A stretch of 64,000 nucleotides of DNA from BOG-908 sp965198915 (GTDB taxonomy: Bacteria; Pseudomonadota; Alphaproteobacteria; Acetobacterales; Acetobacteraceae). A program made the position numbers and the translations under genes. The notes below the pieces were generated by a model that was not told where the DNA came from, did no database searches, and saw only the letters and a list, made by a program, of their open reading frames with translations. This document shows, in pieces, positions 43,755 to 51,967 of this stretch. Within the stretch, counting starts at the first letter, position 1. Each line of letters starts with the position of its first letter. The DNA lies in assembly GCA_965198915.1 (NCBI GenBank), contig CBDAQC010000002.1, forward strand, positions 1,054,001 to 1,118,000. Direction: 5' to 3'.

Positions 43755-44085
43755 TTTACTTTCCCCAGCAAATATTGTTAACAGCTGCTGAGTATTCAGC
43801 GGCCGGATCTTATGAAGTGCCGGCGTACGTTTATATTCCGTTCGCCGTCTAAGCTTCATACATCGGAACGCACCATTACGAAACTAGTGGCATAACGCAG
43901 GCGGAAACACGTTTAGTTTACGTGCACCTCCGAAATAACGTGAAACTACTACCAATCAGCTTAAGTGAAAAAGTAAATGCCATTGCAAGTCGCATCATGT
44001 ATTTGCCGGCGACTTGAAGATGTAAATTTCATCAGACAGCACAACTACGGATTGTGCGCTATCCGGACTTGCAGCCTGCGTTGCT
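43755..44085. other. 331-bp low-GC region upstream of the PEP-CTERM gene
   Basis: No gene recognised. Distinctly AT-richer than the rest of the window. I looked for a sigma-54 type -24/-12 pair, often found at PEP-CTERM genes, in the direction of the gene and found none with correct spacing. The region probably carries the promoter for the PEP-CTERM gene and the end of the adaptor operon. Confidence 0.5.
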
Positions 44086-45261
44086 TCAGCCGGCGGCGCG
44101 GCCGGTCAGCTGTTGCCGAACATGTGAACCTTCCGTCAGCCGGGAGGCACCGTCAGTGACCACAACCTGCCCGGGGGACAGCCCCGAAGAGATTACCGCC
44201 ACCTGTTCGTCCTGGCGCGCGACTGTCACGGGGTGGCGGGTGGCGGTGTCATGATCCAGCGTAAACACGAACGCGCCCTGCGGCCCGCGCTGCACCGCGG
44301 CGGTGGGCACCGTGATCACCCCGTGATCCACCCGCAGTGAAAGCCGGACGTTGACGAACGCGCCGGGCCACAGGCGCAGCGCCGGGTTGGGGAAGATCGC
44401 CTTCAGCTTGATGGTGCCGGTGTTCTGGTCCACCTCGTTGTCCAGCACCGCCACCCGGCCGCGATCGAGCACCGGCGGGGATGCGCCCGCCTCACTCTCT
44501 CCACCTTCCTGCGGTAGGGCTTCCACCTCGGCGCCACCCTGCGGCCTGGCCGCCTCTATCGCGGCCACCACCTGCGGCAGCGTCTGCTGCGGCAAGGTGA
44601 ACACAACGCTGATCGGCCGCAGCGTGGTGACCACGGTCAGCGGTGTCACGTCCGTGCTGTGCACCAGGTTGCCCACGTCCACCTGGCGTATGCCGGTCCG
44701 TCCGTCCACCGGCGCGCGTATCGTGGTGTAGCTGAGGTTGGTCTGCGCGCTGTCGATCTGCGCCTGGTCCTGCCTGATGATCGCCTGGTCCTGCGCCACC
44801 AGGGAGCGTTGCGTGTCCGCCTGCTGCGCCGTGGTGTACTGGGTCTTTGCCAGCTTGTCGTAGCGCGCCAGGTCACGCTCCACGTTGGACAAGGTCGCCT
44901 CGTCCTGCGCCTTCTTCGCCACCGCCTGATCATAGGCCGCCTGGTAGGTGCGCGCGTCGATGCGCGCCAGCACGTCGCCGGCATGCACCTCCTGGCCTTC
45001 GCGGAAATGTATCTCGGTAAGCGGCCCGTCCACATTCGGGTGAATATTGACCGTGTTCAGCGCCTGCACCGTGCCTATGCCGTCCACCGTCAGCGGAACG
45101 TCCTGCACCCGCGCCTGCGCGGTGCTTACCGGGATCGACGTGTCTGACGCGGCCGGGCCGGCCGGCTTGCTGCCGGTGCGCAGCTTCACCAGCCCCACGA
45201 TCGCCAGCACCACGACGGCGATCACGGCCGCCACGACCAGGCCACGCAGGAAGCGCTTCAT
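44086..45261 (-). CDS. RND-type periplasmic adaptor, MdtA-like
   Basis: 391 aa. N-terminal membrane anchor (about 8–27), lipoyl half-motifs (NVDGPLTEIHFREGQEVHAG), alpha-hairpin rich in Ala/Gln and the beta-barrel region VVFTLPQQTLPQV that marks MdtA-like members. ATG overlaps the stop of the outer-membrane gene (ATGA). No RND permease follows: the next gene is the PEP-CTERM protein. The pump partner must be elsewhere or lost. Confidence 0.9.
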   Translation of the reverse strand: MKRFLRGLVVAAVIAVVVLAIVGLVKLRTGSKPAGPAASDTSIPVSTAQARVQDVPLTVDGIGTVQALNTVNIHPNVDGPLTEIHFREGQEVHAGDVLARIDARTYQAAYDQAVAKKAQDEATLSNVERDLARYDKLAKTQYTTAQQADTQRSLVAQDQAIIRQDQAQIDSAQTNLSYTTIRAPVDGRTGIRQVDVGNLVHSTDVTPLTVVTTLRPISVVFTLPQQTLPQVVAAIEAARPQGGAEVEALPQEGGESEAGASPPVLDRGRVAVLDNEVDQNTGTIKLKAIFPNPALRLWPGAFVNVRLSLRVDHGVITVPTAAVQRGPQGAFVFTLDHDTATRHPVTVARQDEQVAVISSGLSPGQVVVTDGASRLTEGSHVRQQLTGRAAG

Positions 45262-46739
45262 GAGGGGGGATACACCGTATGGGGAGGAGCCGTGAGAACG
45301 GGGCCGGACCAGCCACCGCCCAGAGCCTTATATAGCGAAACCACCGCTTCGAAGCGTGCGATGCGGACCTGCGCCAGCGTGTCCTGGTCACCGAAAAGCG
45401 TCGTCTGCGTGTTCAGCACGGTGACGATGTCGATCGTGCCGACACTGAGCTGGGCGCGCGCGATGTCGAGCGAGCGCTGGGCGGTGCGCACCGCCTCGGC
45501 TTCCAGCGCTTCCTGCGCGGCGGCGTAGCTCACCTGGGTCAGTGCCGTTTCGGTGTCGTTCAGCGCCTGCAGCACCGCCTTTGCGTAGTCGGCGGCCAAT
45601 TCCTTGTAGCGGCCCTTCGCCTCGCCCAGCGTGCCGGCTTTGGCGCCGTTGTCGAAGATCGTCTGGGTCAGCTGACTTACCAGACTGGCCACCACCGTGC
45701 CGGGCCCGGTGATCGTGGACAGCGCCAGGCTGGACAGCCCGCCCGAGGCGGTGATCTGCAGGGAGGGGAAGAAGCTCGCAACGTCCTGCCTCACCGTCTG
45801 GTTCTGCGCCACCAGCTGGGCCTCGGCGCTCTCCACGTCCGGGCGCCGGCGCAACAGGTCGGACGGCAGGCCGGGCGCCACTTCCGGCAGATGCAGGCTC
45901 ACCAGCGGCTTGGGGTCGATCACGATGCGCTCGGGCGGAATGCCCACCAATATGCCGAGCGCGATCCGCTCCTGCTCGTAGCTGCTCTGCAATGACGGTA
46001 TCTGCGCGCGGTAGCCGGCCACCAGCGCCTCCTGCTGGCTCACATCCAGCAGGCTGGCGGTGCCAACCGCGAGCCGCCCGCGATAATAGGCCAGCACGTC
46101 CAGGGACGATTTCAGATTGCCCTGGGCGATCACCAGCCGGTCCCGGTAGCCGGCCGCCTGGAAATAGGTGGTGGCAATCGAGCTCGAGGTGGTCAGCCAC
46201 ACCGTCTGCGCATCGAACCGGCTGTATAGCGCCAGCGCGCGGGCGTTGCGCAGCGCGTCCAGGTTCATCCCCCAAAAATCCACCTGGTAGGAGGCGTTCA
46301 GCTCGGCGGAGTAGATACGCGTGTCGGTATAGGTGGCGCCGCCGCCGAACAGCGTGGCGAAGGCAGGCGGCAGCCCGGCCGTGCTGAGCGACGTCTGGCT
46401 GCCTGTACGCTGGTAGTTCTGCGTCGCCGTGCCGGTGATCCCCGGCAGCAGCGGACTGCCGGCGACGCGCGCCGCCTGGTCCGCCTGCACGATGCGCGCG
46501 GCCGCCGCCTGCACGTCCAGGCTTGCCACTGCCGCCTGTTCGATCAGCCTGTCCAGTTCCGGCACCCCGAAATTGCGCCACCAGTCGGTGGGCGGCACCT
46601 GGGCCATCGGTGGCACCTGACGTGGGCTGGTGAACGCGGCTGGCACGTCCAGCGCGGGCCGGTGGTAGCGCGGCCCTACACCGCAGCCGGCGACGGCCAG
46701 GACCGCGAGCAGCGCTCCGGCACGACGTTTTGGGGACAT
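45258..46739 (-). CDS. efflux outer-membrane lipoprotein (NodT/OprM family), second copy
   Basis: 493 aa. The leader ends with lipobox VAGC, followed by GVGPRYHRP. Shows the same family block as the first copy, LPSDLLRRRPDVESAEAQLV. It is the first gene of a two-gene operon with the MdtA-like adaptor. The sequence just before ATG 46739 reads CACCTCC, an anti-Shine–Dalgarno-like sequence rather than a ribosome-binding site, so initiation may be unusual or the start is internal. Confidence 0.88.
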   Translation of the reverse strand: MSPKRRAGALLAVLAVAGCGVGPRYHRPALDVPAAFTSPRQVPPMAQVPPTDWWRNFGVPELDRLIEQAAVASLDVQAAAARIVQADQAARVAGSPLLPGITGTATQNYQRTGSQTSLSTAGLPPAFATLFGGGATYTDTRIYSAELNASYQVDFWGMNLDALRNARALALYSRFDAQTVWLTTSSSIATTYFQAAGYRDRLVIAQGNLKSSLDVLAYYRGRLAVGTASLLDVSQQEALVAGYRAQIPSLQSSYEQERIALGILVGIPPERIVIDPKPLVSLHLPEVAPGLPSDLLRRRPDVESAEAQLVAQNQTVRQDVASFFPSLQITASGGLSSLALSTITGPGTVVASLVSQLTQTIFDNGAKAGTLGEAKGRYKELAADYAKAVLQALNDTETALTQVSYAAAQEALEAEAVRTAQRSLDIARAQLSVGTIDIVTVLNTQTTLFGDQDTLAQVRIARFEAVVSLYKALGGGWSGPVLTAPPHTVYPPS

Positions 46740-46794
46740 GGAGGTGATTTACGTAGGTTGCCGGGATCACGCAATTGGGAGTGCGTGAAAAGCC

Positions 46795-46895
46795 GGAAAG
46801 GCTTTCGTCTTTGTCCGCGGCCGAAGATTTCGTCGGGTGCCTACAAGAAAGTAAGAGAGCGGTTTTTTTAAGAACCAAAAACTTTGTCTCTGTTC
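46795..46895. repeat. AT-rich repeat N, partial
   Basis: A decayed arm near 46850–46895 with TTTTTTTAAGAACCAAAAAC and CTTTGTCTCTG, plus a weak inverted partner near 46797–46815. Lies in the divergent gap between the efflux gene and pdeM. Confidence 0.45.
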
Positions 46896-47017
46896 GGTGC
46901 GCGTTGCTGCGGAAACGTAAGTACGTGGGCCGCGGGCATTGCTGCGGCAGCTTCGCTTTGGTCCACAGCCGGAAACGCTCTATACGATTGTTCCCCCCGG
47001 AGCACCCTCACCCGACC

Positions 47018-47737
47018 ATGCCCGCCACCGCGCATCGTTTTCAAGGCGAACACCTCCTGCTCGACCCTGCCGGCCTGCTCATCTGGCCGGCGCAGTCGCT
47101 GCTCGCGGTGGCGGACCTCCATCTGGAAAAAGGCACCGCTGCGGCAGCGATCGGTCAGCTCGTGCCGCCCTGGGACACCGCGCAGACCCTGGCCAGACTG
47201 GCCGCCGCGATTGCCCTGTATCGCCCGACCACCATCGTGGCCGTGGGTGACAGCTTCCACGACGCCCATGCCGCCACACGCCTCTCGGTGATCGACCACG
47301 CCGTGCTGACCGCGTTGACGCACCGCGCCCGGTTCGTCTGGATACATGGCAACCACGATCCCCACCCGCCCGAAGGATTGCTGGGCCACAGCGCACCGGA
47401 GTTCACCGCCGGCCCGATCACCTTCCGCCACCAGACCGACTCACGCACACAGGGTGAAATCAGCGGCCACTTCCACCCGAAGGCCCGGGTGCAGACGCGC
47501 GCCACCACCATCGCGCGGCCCTGCTTCATGGCCGATCCGTCGCGCATCATCCTGCCGTCCTTCGGCGCCTATACCGGCGGGCTGGACATACTTGCCCCGG
47601 CCATCACCCGGCACTTCCCACGCGGCGGCCAGGCTTTCCTGCTGGGCCAGACCCGCCTGTTCACCTTCGACGTACCCGCGCCCAGCCCCCCGGCGGCAAA
47701 GCTTGCCCCTGCAGCGCGCCCACACAAATCCGGCTGA
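47018..47737 (+). CDS. pdeM: ligase-associated DNA damage response endonuclease PdeM
   Basis: 239-residue calcineurin-type phosphoesterase. Metal motifs are VADLHLEKG, VGDSFHD and HGNHD, ending with SGHFHP. In many proteobacteria this protein is encoded with an Lhr-like helicase, an exonuclease and an ATP-dependent ligase; none of these is adjacent here. Instead its stop codon overlaps the photolyase start as TGATG, coupling it to DNA photorepair. A longer upstream frame runs into a repeat and is discarded. Confidence 0.87.
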   Translation: MPATAHRFQGEHLLLDPAGLLIWPAQSLLAVADLHLEKGTAAAAIGQLVPPWDTAQTLARLAAAIALYRPTTIVAVGDSFHDAHAATRLSVIDHAVLTALTHRARFVWIHGNHDPHPPEGLLGHSAPEFTAGPITFRHQTDSRTQGEISGHFHPKARVQTRATTIARPCFMADPSRIILPSFGAYTGGLDILAPAITRHFPRGGQAFLLGQTRLFTFDVPAPSPPAAKLAPAARPHKSG

Positions 47738-49158
47738 TGCCCGACACAACCATCCTCTGGTTCCGCCAGGACCTCCGCCTGGCCGACAACCCCGCGCTGA
47801 CCGCCGCGCTCGCCGGCCAGGCGCGCATCCTGCCCATCTACATCCTGGACGACAGCCAGGCCTGGCCGATCGGCGGCGCCGGGCGCTGGTGGCTGCACCA
47901 CAGCCTGGCCGCCCTCGCAGCCAGCCTGGCCAGGCACAAGGCGCGCCTCATCCTGCGCCGCGGCAACCCCGCGCTGATACTGCCGGCCCTGGCAACGGAG
48001 CTGGGCACGGCGGCGATACATGCGGGCATCGCCCACGAACCCGCCTGGCGGGCAGCCGACACGGCGGTGGCGGCCGCCTTGCCGGCTGCGACACGGTTGG
48101 TCCTGCACCGCACCGCCACGCTGATCGACCCGGACCGGATACGCAGCAAGACCAACACGGTATACGGCATGTACTCTCCGTTCGCGCGCGCGGTCGAAGC
48201 GCTCGGCGAGCCGGCCGATCCGCTTCCCGCACCGGCCAGGATCCCCAGTACCACCGCCGCATCCGACAGGCTGGAAGACTGGCACCTGCTGCCCACCCAC
48301 CCGGATTGGGCCGGCGGGCTGCGCGCGCTGTGGACCCCTGGCGAGCAGGCGGCCGAAGCGCGGCTGCGGCATTTCGTGAGCGGGAGCGTCACGCGCTACG
48401 GCACCGGGCGGAACCTGCCCGGCGAGGACGGCACGTCCATGCTCTCCCCCCATTTGCATTGGGGCGAGATCTCGCCGCGCACCGTCTGGCACGCCAGCCG
48501 CACGGAGGCAGACACGCCGGACCACCACACATACCGCCGCGAGCTCATCTGGCGCGACTTCTCGGCCTATCTCCTCTGGCACAATCCCACCCTGCCGGAA
48601 GCACCGCTTCGTCCGGCCTTCGCCCGGCTGGCGTTCCGCAAGGACGCGCGGGAGCTGGATGCCTGGCATCACGGTCGCACCGGCGTGCCCATCGTGGATG
48701 CCGGCATGCGCCAGCTCTGGCAGACCGGCTGGATGCACAACCGCGTCCGCATGATCGCCGCCAGCTTCCTGGTGAAGCATTTGCTGATCTCCTGGCAGGA
48801 CGGCGAAGCCTGGTTCTGGGACACGCTTGTGGATGCCGACCTGGCCAGCAATGCCGCGAGCTGGCAATGGATTGCGGGAACCGGAATAGACAGCCAGCCG
48901 TTCTTCCGCGTGTTCAATCCGGTCACCCAGGGTCAGAAGTTCGATGCCGATGGCGCCTACGTACGACGCTTCGTTCCCGAACTCGCGGCGTTGCCGGACC
49001 GCTTCCTGCATGCGCCGTGGACGGCCCCGGCGCAGGAACTCGCCCGGGCTGGCGTGACCCTGGGCGAGACCTACCCGGAGCCGATCGTGGAGCTGGCAGC
49101 GGGGCGTAACCGCGCGCTGGATGTCTATCGCCGAACCGTCAAAGACCAGGCCAAGTGA
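47737..49158 (+). CDS. phrB: deoxyribodipyrimidine photolyase (class I CPD type)
   Basis: 473 aa. N-terminal Rossmann domain (ILWFRQDLRLADNPAL) binds the antenna cofactor; C-terminal FAD domain shows SPHLHWGEISPR, GMRQLWQTGWMHNRVRM and DADLASNAASWQWIAG. Uses blue light to split cyclobutane pyrimidine dimers. Coupled to pdeM upstream and to a phosphoesterase downstream (GTGA overlap). Confidence 0.94.
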   Translation: MPDTTILWFRQDLRLADNPALTAALAGQARILPIYILDDSQAWPIGGAGRWWLHHSLAALAASLARHKARLILRRGNPALILPALATELGTAAIHAGIAHEPAWRAADTAVAAALPAATRLVLHRTATLIDPDRIRSKTNTVYGMYSPFARAVEALGEPADPLPAPARIPSTTAASDRLEDWHLLPTHPDWAGGLRALWTPGEQAAEARLRHFVSGSVTRYGTGRNLPGEDGTSMLSPHLHWGEISPRTVWHASRTEADTPDHHTYRRELIWRDFSAYLLWHNPTLPEAPLRPAFARLAFRKDARELDAWHHGRTGVPIVDAGMRQLWQTGWMHNRVRMIAASFLVKHLLISWQDGEAWFWDTLVDADLASNAASWQWIAGTGIDSQPFFRVFNPVTQGQKFDADGAYVRRFVPELAALPDRFLHAPWTAPAQELARAGVTLGETYPEPIVELAAGRNRALDVYRRTVKDQAK

Positions 49159-49856
49159 ACGCCGTCTCCGACATCGGCCTTGCCACCCAGATACCGCTCG
49201 ACCGCCCCCTGCGCATCGTGGGTGACGTGCATGGCGACCAGCGCGCCTTCGCCTTCGCGGCCGACACCGACCGTTTCGTCATCCAGCTCGGCGACCTGAT
49301 CGACGCGGGGCCCGACAGCGCCGGCGCCCTTCGCCTGATGTTCCGCCTGATCGACGAGGGGCGCGGACTGTTCCTCGTCGGCAACCATGACCGCAAGCTG
49401 GGCCGCGCGCTGCGCGGCGAACGCGTGCGTGGCGGCCCGCAACTGGAGGCCACCATGGCCGCACTCGATCCCGAACTGCGCGCGCGCGCGCTGGCGGAGC
49501 TGGAGCGCGCGCCGGCCTGGATCGTCCACGACCACCGCTTCTTCGTCCACGCCGCCTTCCACACCGGCATGCTCGCCAATCCGCCGCCCGATCCGCTCGG
49601 GCCGGTGAACCCGCTGCTCTCGCGCGCCCTGTTCGGCGAGACGACCGGCCGCACTCAGCCTGACGGCTTCCCAGAGCGGCTGCTGCGCTGGGTGAACCAC
49701 ATCCCGGCCGGCATGACAGTCTATTGCGGCCACGACCAGCGCAGCCGCGACGGACGGCCCTGGGTGACGCATGGTGAGAATGGCGGCACGGCGATGTTCA
49801 TGGATACCGGTGCGGGCAAGGGCGGGCACTTGAGCTGGATCGATCTGGATCCGTAA
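49155..49856 (+). CDS. calcineurin-like metallophosphoesterase
   Basis: 233 aa. Metal-binding motifs GDVHGD, GDLIDAGPDS and GNHD are followed by a C-terminal CGHDQRS in place of GHT. This arrangement resembles PrpA/PP1-like protein phosphatases and Ap4A hydrolases; the substrate is unknown. GTG 49155 overlaps the phrB stop as GTGA, so it is the third gene of a pdeM–phrB operon. A decayed repeat follows. Confidence 0.85.
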   Translation: MNAVSDIGLATQIPLDRPLRIVGDVHGDQRAFAFAADTDRFVIQLGDLIDAGPDSAGALRLMFRLIDEGRGLFLVGNHDRKLGRALRGERVRGGPQLEATMAALDPELRARALAELERAPAWIVHDHRFFVHAAFHTGMLANPPPDPLGPVNPLLSRALFGETTGRTQPDGFPERLLRWVNHIPAGMTVYCGHDQRSRDGRPWVTHGENGGTAMFMDTGAGKGGHLSWIDLDP

Positions 49857-49860
49857 GCGA

Positions 49861-49995
49861 GGCAGCTAGACCCTCTTCTCTGAAGGCAAGAGACAGAAGA
49901 CTTCTGCTCCGCGGAGGCGCGGCCGGCCCGGAATTCCGCCGGCAGCGGATGAAGGTTTCCTGGTTTTATTTTCAGGAAGAAGCTGCTTTCCTGCT
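49861..49995. repeat. AT-rich inverted-repeat element I, decayed
   Basis: Two weak arms: near 49870–49910 (CCTCTTCTCTGAAGGCAAGA) and near 49958–49995 (GGTTTCCTGGTTTTATTTTC, then AGGAAGAAGCTG). Same placement and arm order as the better elements, but many substitutions. Confidence 0.4.
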
Positions 49996-50061
49996 TTTTG
50001 CTTTGCCGCGTTTTACCGCGATGGCGTAACTTTGCGGGATTCCAGCGGAGACACAACAAGC

Positions 50062-51798
50062 ATGAAGCGCGCAGCCCTTCTCGCCAGCGTTTTCCTGTGC
50101 ACGGCCAACGCACACGCCGCGAACCTTCCCGCCGTCGTCAGCCGCGGCATCACCGATCTCGGCCGCGCCGCACCGGATACGCAGATACATCTTGCAATCA
50201 CGCTCGCCTACCGCGACCAAGCCGGGCTCGACGCTTTCGTGCAGGCCGTGGGCACGCCAGGCTCTCCGCAATACCGGCAGTATTTGACCGCGGAACAATT
50301 CAACGCGCGCTTCGCACCGTCGCCGGAAGACTACGCCGGGGTGGTGGCGGCCCTTCAGCGCGCCGGCCTGCAGATCGTGCAGACCTATGAGAACCGCACA
50401 GTCATCGACGTTGCCGGCAGCGCGCAGGCCGTGGACGCCTATTTCGCCACCGAAATCCATAGCGTGGCACAGGCCGGCCATGGCACGCGCTACGCGAACC
50501 TGACCCCGGCCACCATGCCGGCCGAGCTTGCCGGCACCGTACGCACCATACTGGGCCTGGACAACATCGTCCGGCTGCATCCGCTGAACAGGCGCGTGGC
50601 CAGGGTGCCGCAGGGCAAGCCGGATGCCACCGCCGCCGCCCAGCCGATCGAGCGCACCACCGGCGGCAGTTTTGCCGGCATCTACCCGGGCGGCATCGCG
50701 GCGGCCTACAAATTCCCCTCGCTGTCCGGCACCACAGGCACCGGCCACGGCATCGGCATCGTCATCGATTCCGACATCGCGAACGCGGACCTGTCCACCT
50801 TCTGGACGGCGGCCGGCGTGAAGCGCACTGGCACGTTCACCCGCGTCCTCGTCAACGGCACCAATCCGGGCGTCAACGCCGACGTGGGCGAGACGGCTAT
50901 CGATACAGAGACGACCTCCGGCCTCAATCCGGGCTCCAACATCACGCTCTACCTGGTCAGCTCGCTGGACGACACGCCGATCGAGGACGCCTACAACCAG
51001 GCGGTTTCCGCCCATGTGGTGGACGTGGTCAGTTCCAGCTTCGGCGGCTGTGAGCCGGACGACACACCGTTTGCCACGGCTACCAACATGATCGCCGAAC
51101 AGGGTGCCGCCAAAGGCATCACGTTCACCGCTTCCTCCGGAGACGCCGGTGGCGATTGCGAGGACGAGACGGCCGCGGGCAAAGTCTACTACGAGCCCGA
51201 CATCGTCAGCACGCCTTCGGCCGATCCGTATTTCGTGGCGGTCGGCGGCACCACGCTGAAGATCAACGCGAGCACCGGCGCCCGCACGTCGGAGACCGCC
51301 TGGAGCCCCGGCGGTGCCAATGGCGGCGGTGGTGGCGGCGTCTCCAGCTTCTGGGCGCTGCCCAGCTACCAGACAGGTGTCACCGGCATTGCCGTGGTGC
51401 CGACGATCACCGCCAAGCCGCCCGACAGCCAGCCCAAAAGCGGCTTCAAGGGCCGCAACGTGCCGGACATCTCCATGGACGCCAGCAACGCCACAGGCTC
51501 CTACGTTGCGGTGTACGACACGCCCGATGGCGGCTGGACGGGCTACGGCGGCACGTCGGTCGCAAACCCGATCTTCGCCGCCCTGGTGGCACAGCAGAAC
51601 GAGAAGACCGGCACCGCCGCCGGTTTTCTCAACACCGCGCTCTACGCCACCTACACGGCGAACGGCACCAAGCCGGCCGGCGTGTACGGGACGGATTTCT
51701 ACGACGTGAAGACCGGCAGCATAGGTGCGGGCTGGTCGGCGAAGACGGGCTTCGACCAGGCGACGGGAATCGGCACGATCTTGGACGGCGCGTTTTAG
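50062..51798 (+). CDS. S53 family serine-carboxyl peptidase (kumamolisin/sedolisin type)
   Basis: 578-residue secreted protease precursor: signal peptide about 1–20, pro-domain to about 195 (LAITLAYRDQAGLDAFVQAV), then the catalytic domain. The S53 residues are all present: E277 and D281 in GETAIDTE, oxyanion D361 in ASSGDAGG, and S499 in GGTSVANP. These enzymes act at acidic pH and at the cell surface or outside. The ATG at 50062 has GGAG 11 nt upstream. Followed by repeat element J. Confidence 0.93.
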   Translation: MKRAALLASVFLCTANAHAANLPAVVSRGITDLGRAAPDTQIHLAITLAYRDQAGLDAFVQAVGTPGSPQYRQYLTAEQFNARFAPSPEDYAGVVAALQRAGLQIVQTYENRTVIDVAGSAQAVDAYFATEIHSVAQAGHGTRYANLTPATMPAELAGTVRTILGLDNIVRLHPLNRRVARVPQGKPDATAAAQPIERTTGGSFAGIYPGGIAAAYKFPSLSGTTGTGHGIGIVIDSDIANADLSTFWTAAGVKRTGTFTRVLVNGTNPGVNADVGETAIDTETTSGLNPGSNITLYLVSSLDDTPIEDAYNQAVSAHVVDVVSSSFGGCEPDDTPFATATNMIAEQGAAKGITFTASSGDAGGDCEDETAAGKVYYEPDIVSTPSADPYFVAVGGTTLKINASTGARTSETAWSPGGANGGGGGGVSSFWALPSYQTGVTGIAVVPTITAKPPDSQPKSGFKGRNVPDISMDASNATGSYVAVYDTPDGGWTGYGGTSVANPIFAALVAQQNEKTGTAAGFLNTALYATYTANGTKPAGVYGTDFYDVKTGSIGAGWSAKTGFDQATGIGTILDGAF

Positions 51799-51800
51799 AA

Positions 51801-51967
51801 AGTAAGTAAGCCAGGCCTTCTTTTTTGAAAAAAAGAAGCAAAAAACTTTTGTCTCTCCGCATCTGCACCAGCCGGGTGCTCCTGGAGATGCCGGGACGCT
51901 GCGGCGTCGGGGAACAAAAGTTTTTTGCTTCTTTTTTTCAAAAAAGAAGGCCTTGCTTCCTTCACTC
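51801..51967. repeat. AT-rich inverted-repeat element J (best-preserved copy)
   Basis: Arm 1 (about 51801–51853) and arm 2 (about 51912–51967) pair with one another; the inner 40 bases, AGGCCTTCTTTTTTGAAAAA through AAAAAACTTTTGT, are perfectly complementary. The 58-bp spacer contains its own inverted repeat (GCATCT...AGATGC). Outer edges follow the pattern AAGGAAGCAAGGCC. It fills the convergent gap between the S53 peptidase and the Fe–S photolyase gene. Confidence 0.92.

Noticed and set aside
43755..44085. Sigma-54 promoter for the PEP-CTERM gene
   Set aside because: No GG-N10-GC pair in the right orientation and distance was found.
46740..46871. Perfect GGAGGTGAT on the plus strand followed by a TTG frame of 37 codons
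   Set aside because: Spacing to TTG is about 13 nt, the product has no recognisable feature, and the frame ends in a repeat arm; probably chance.
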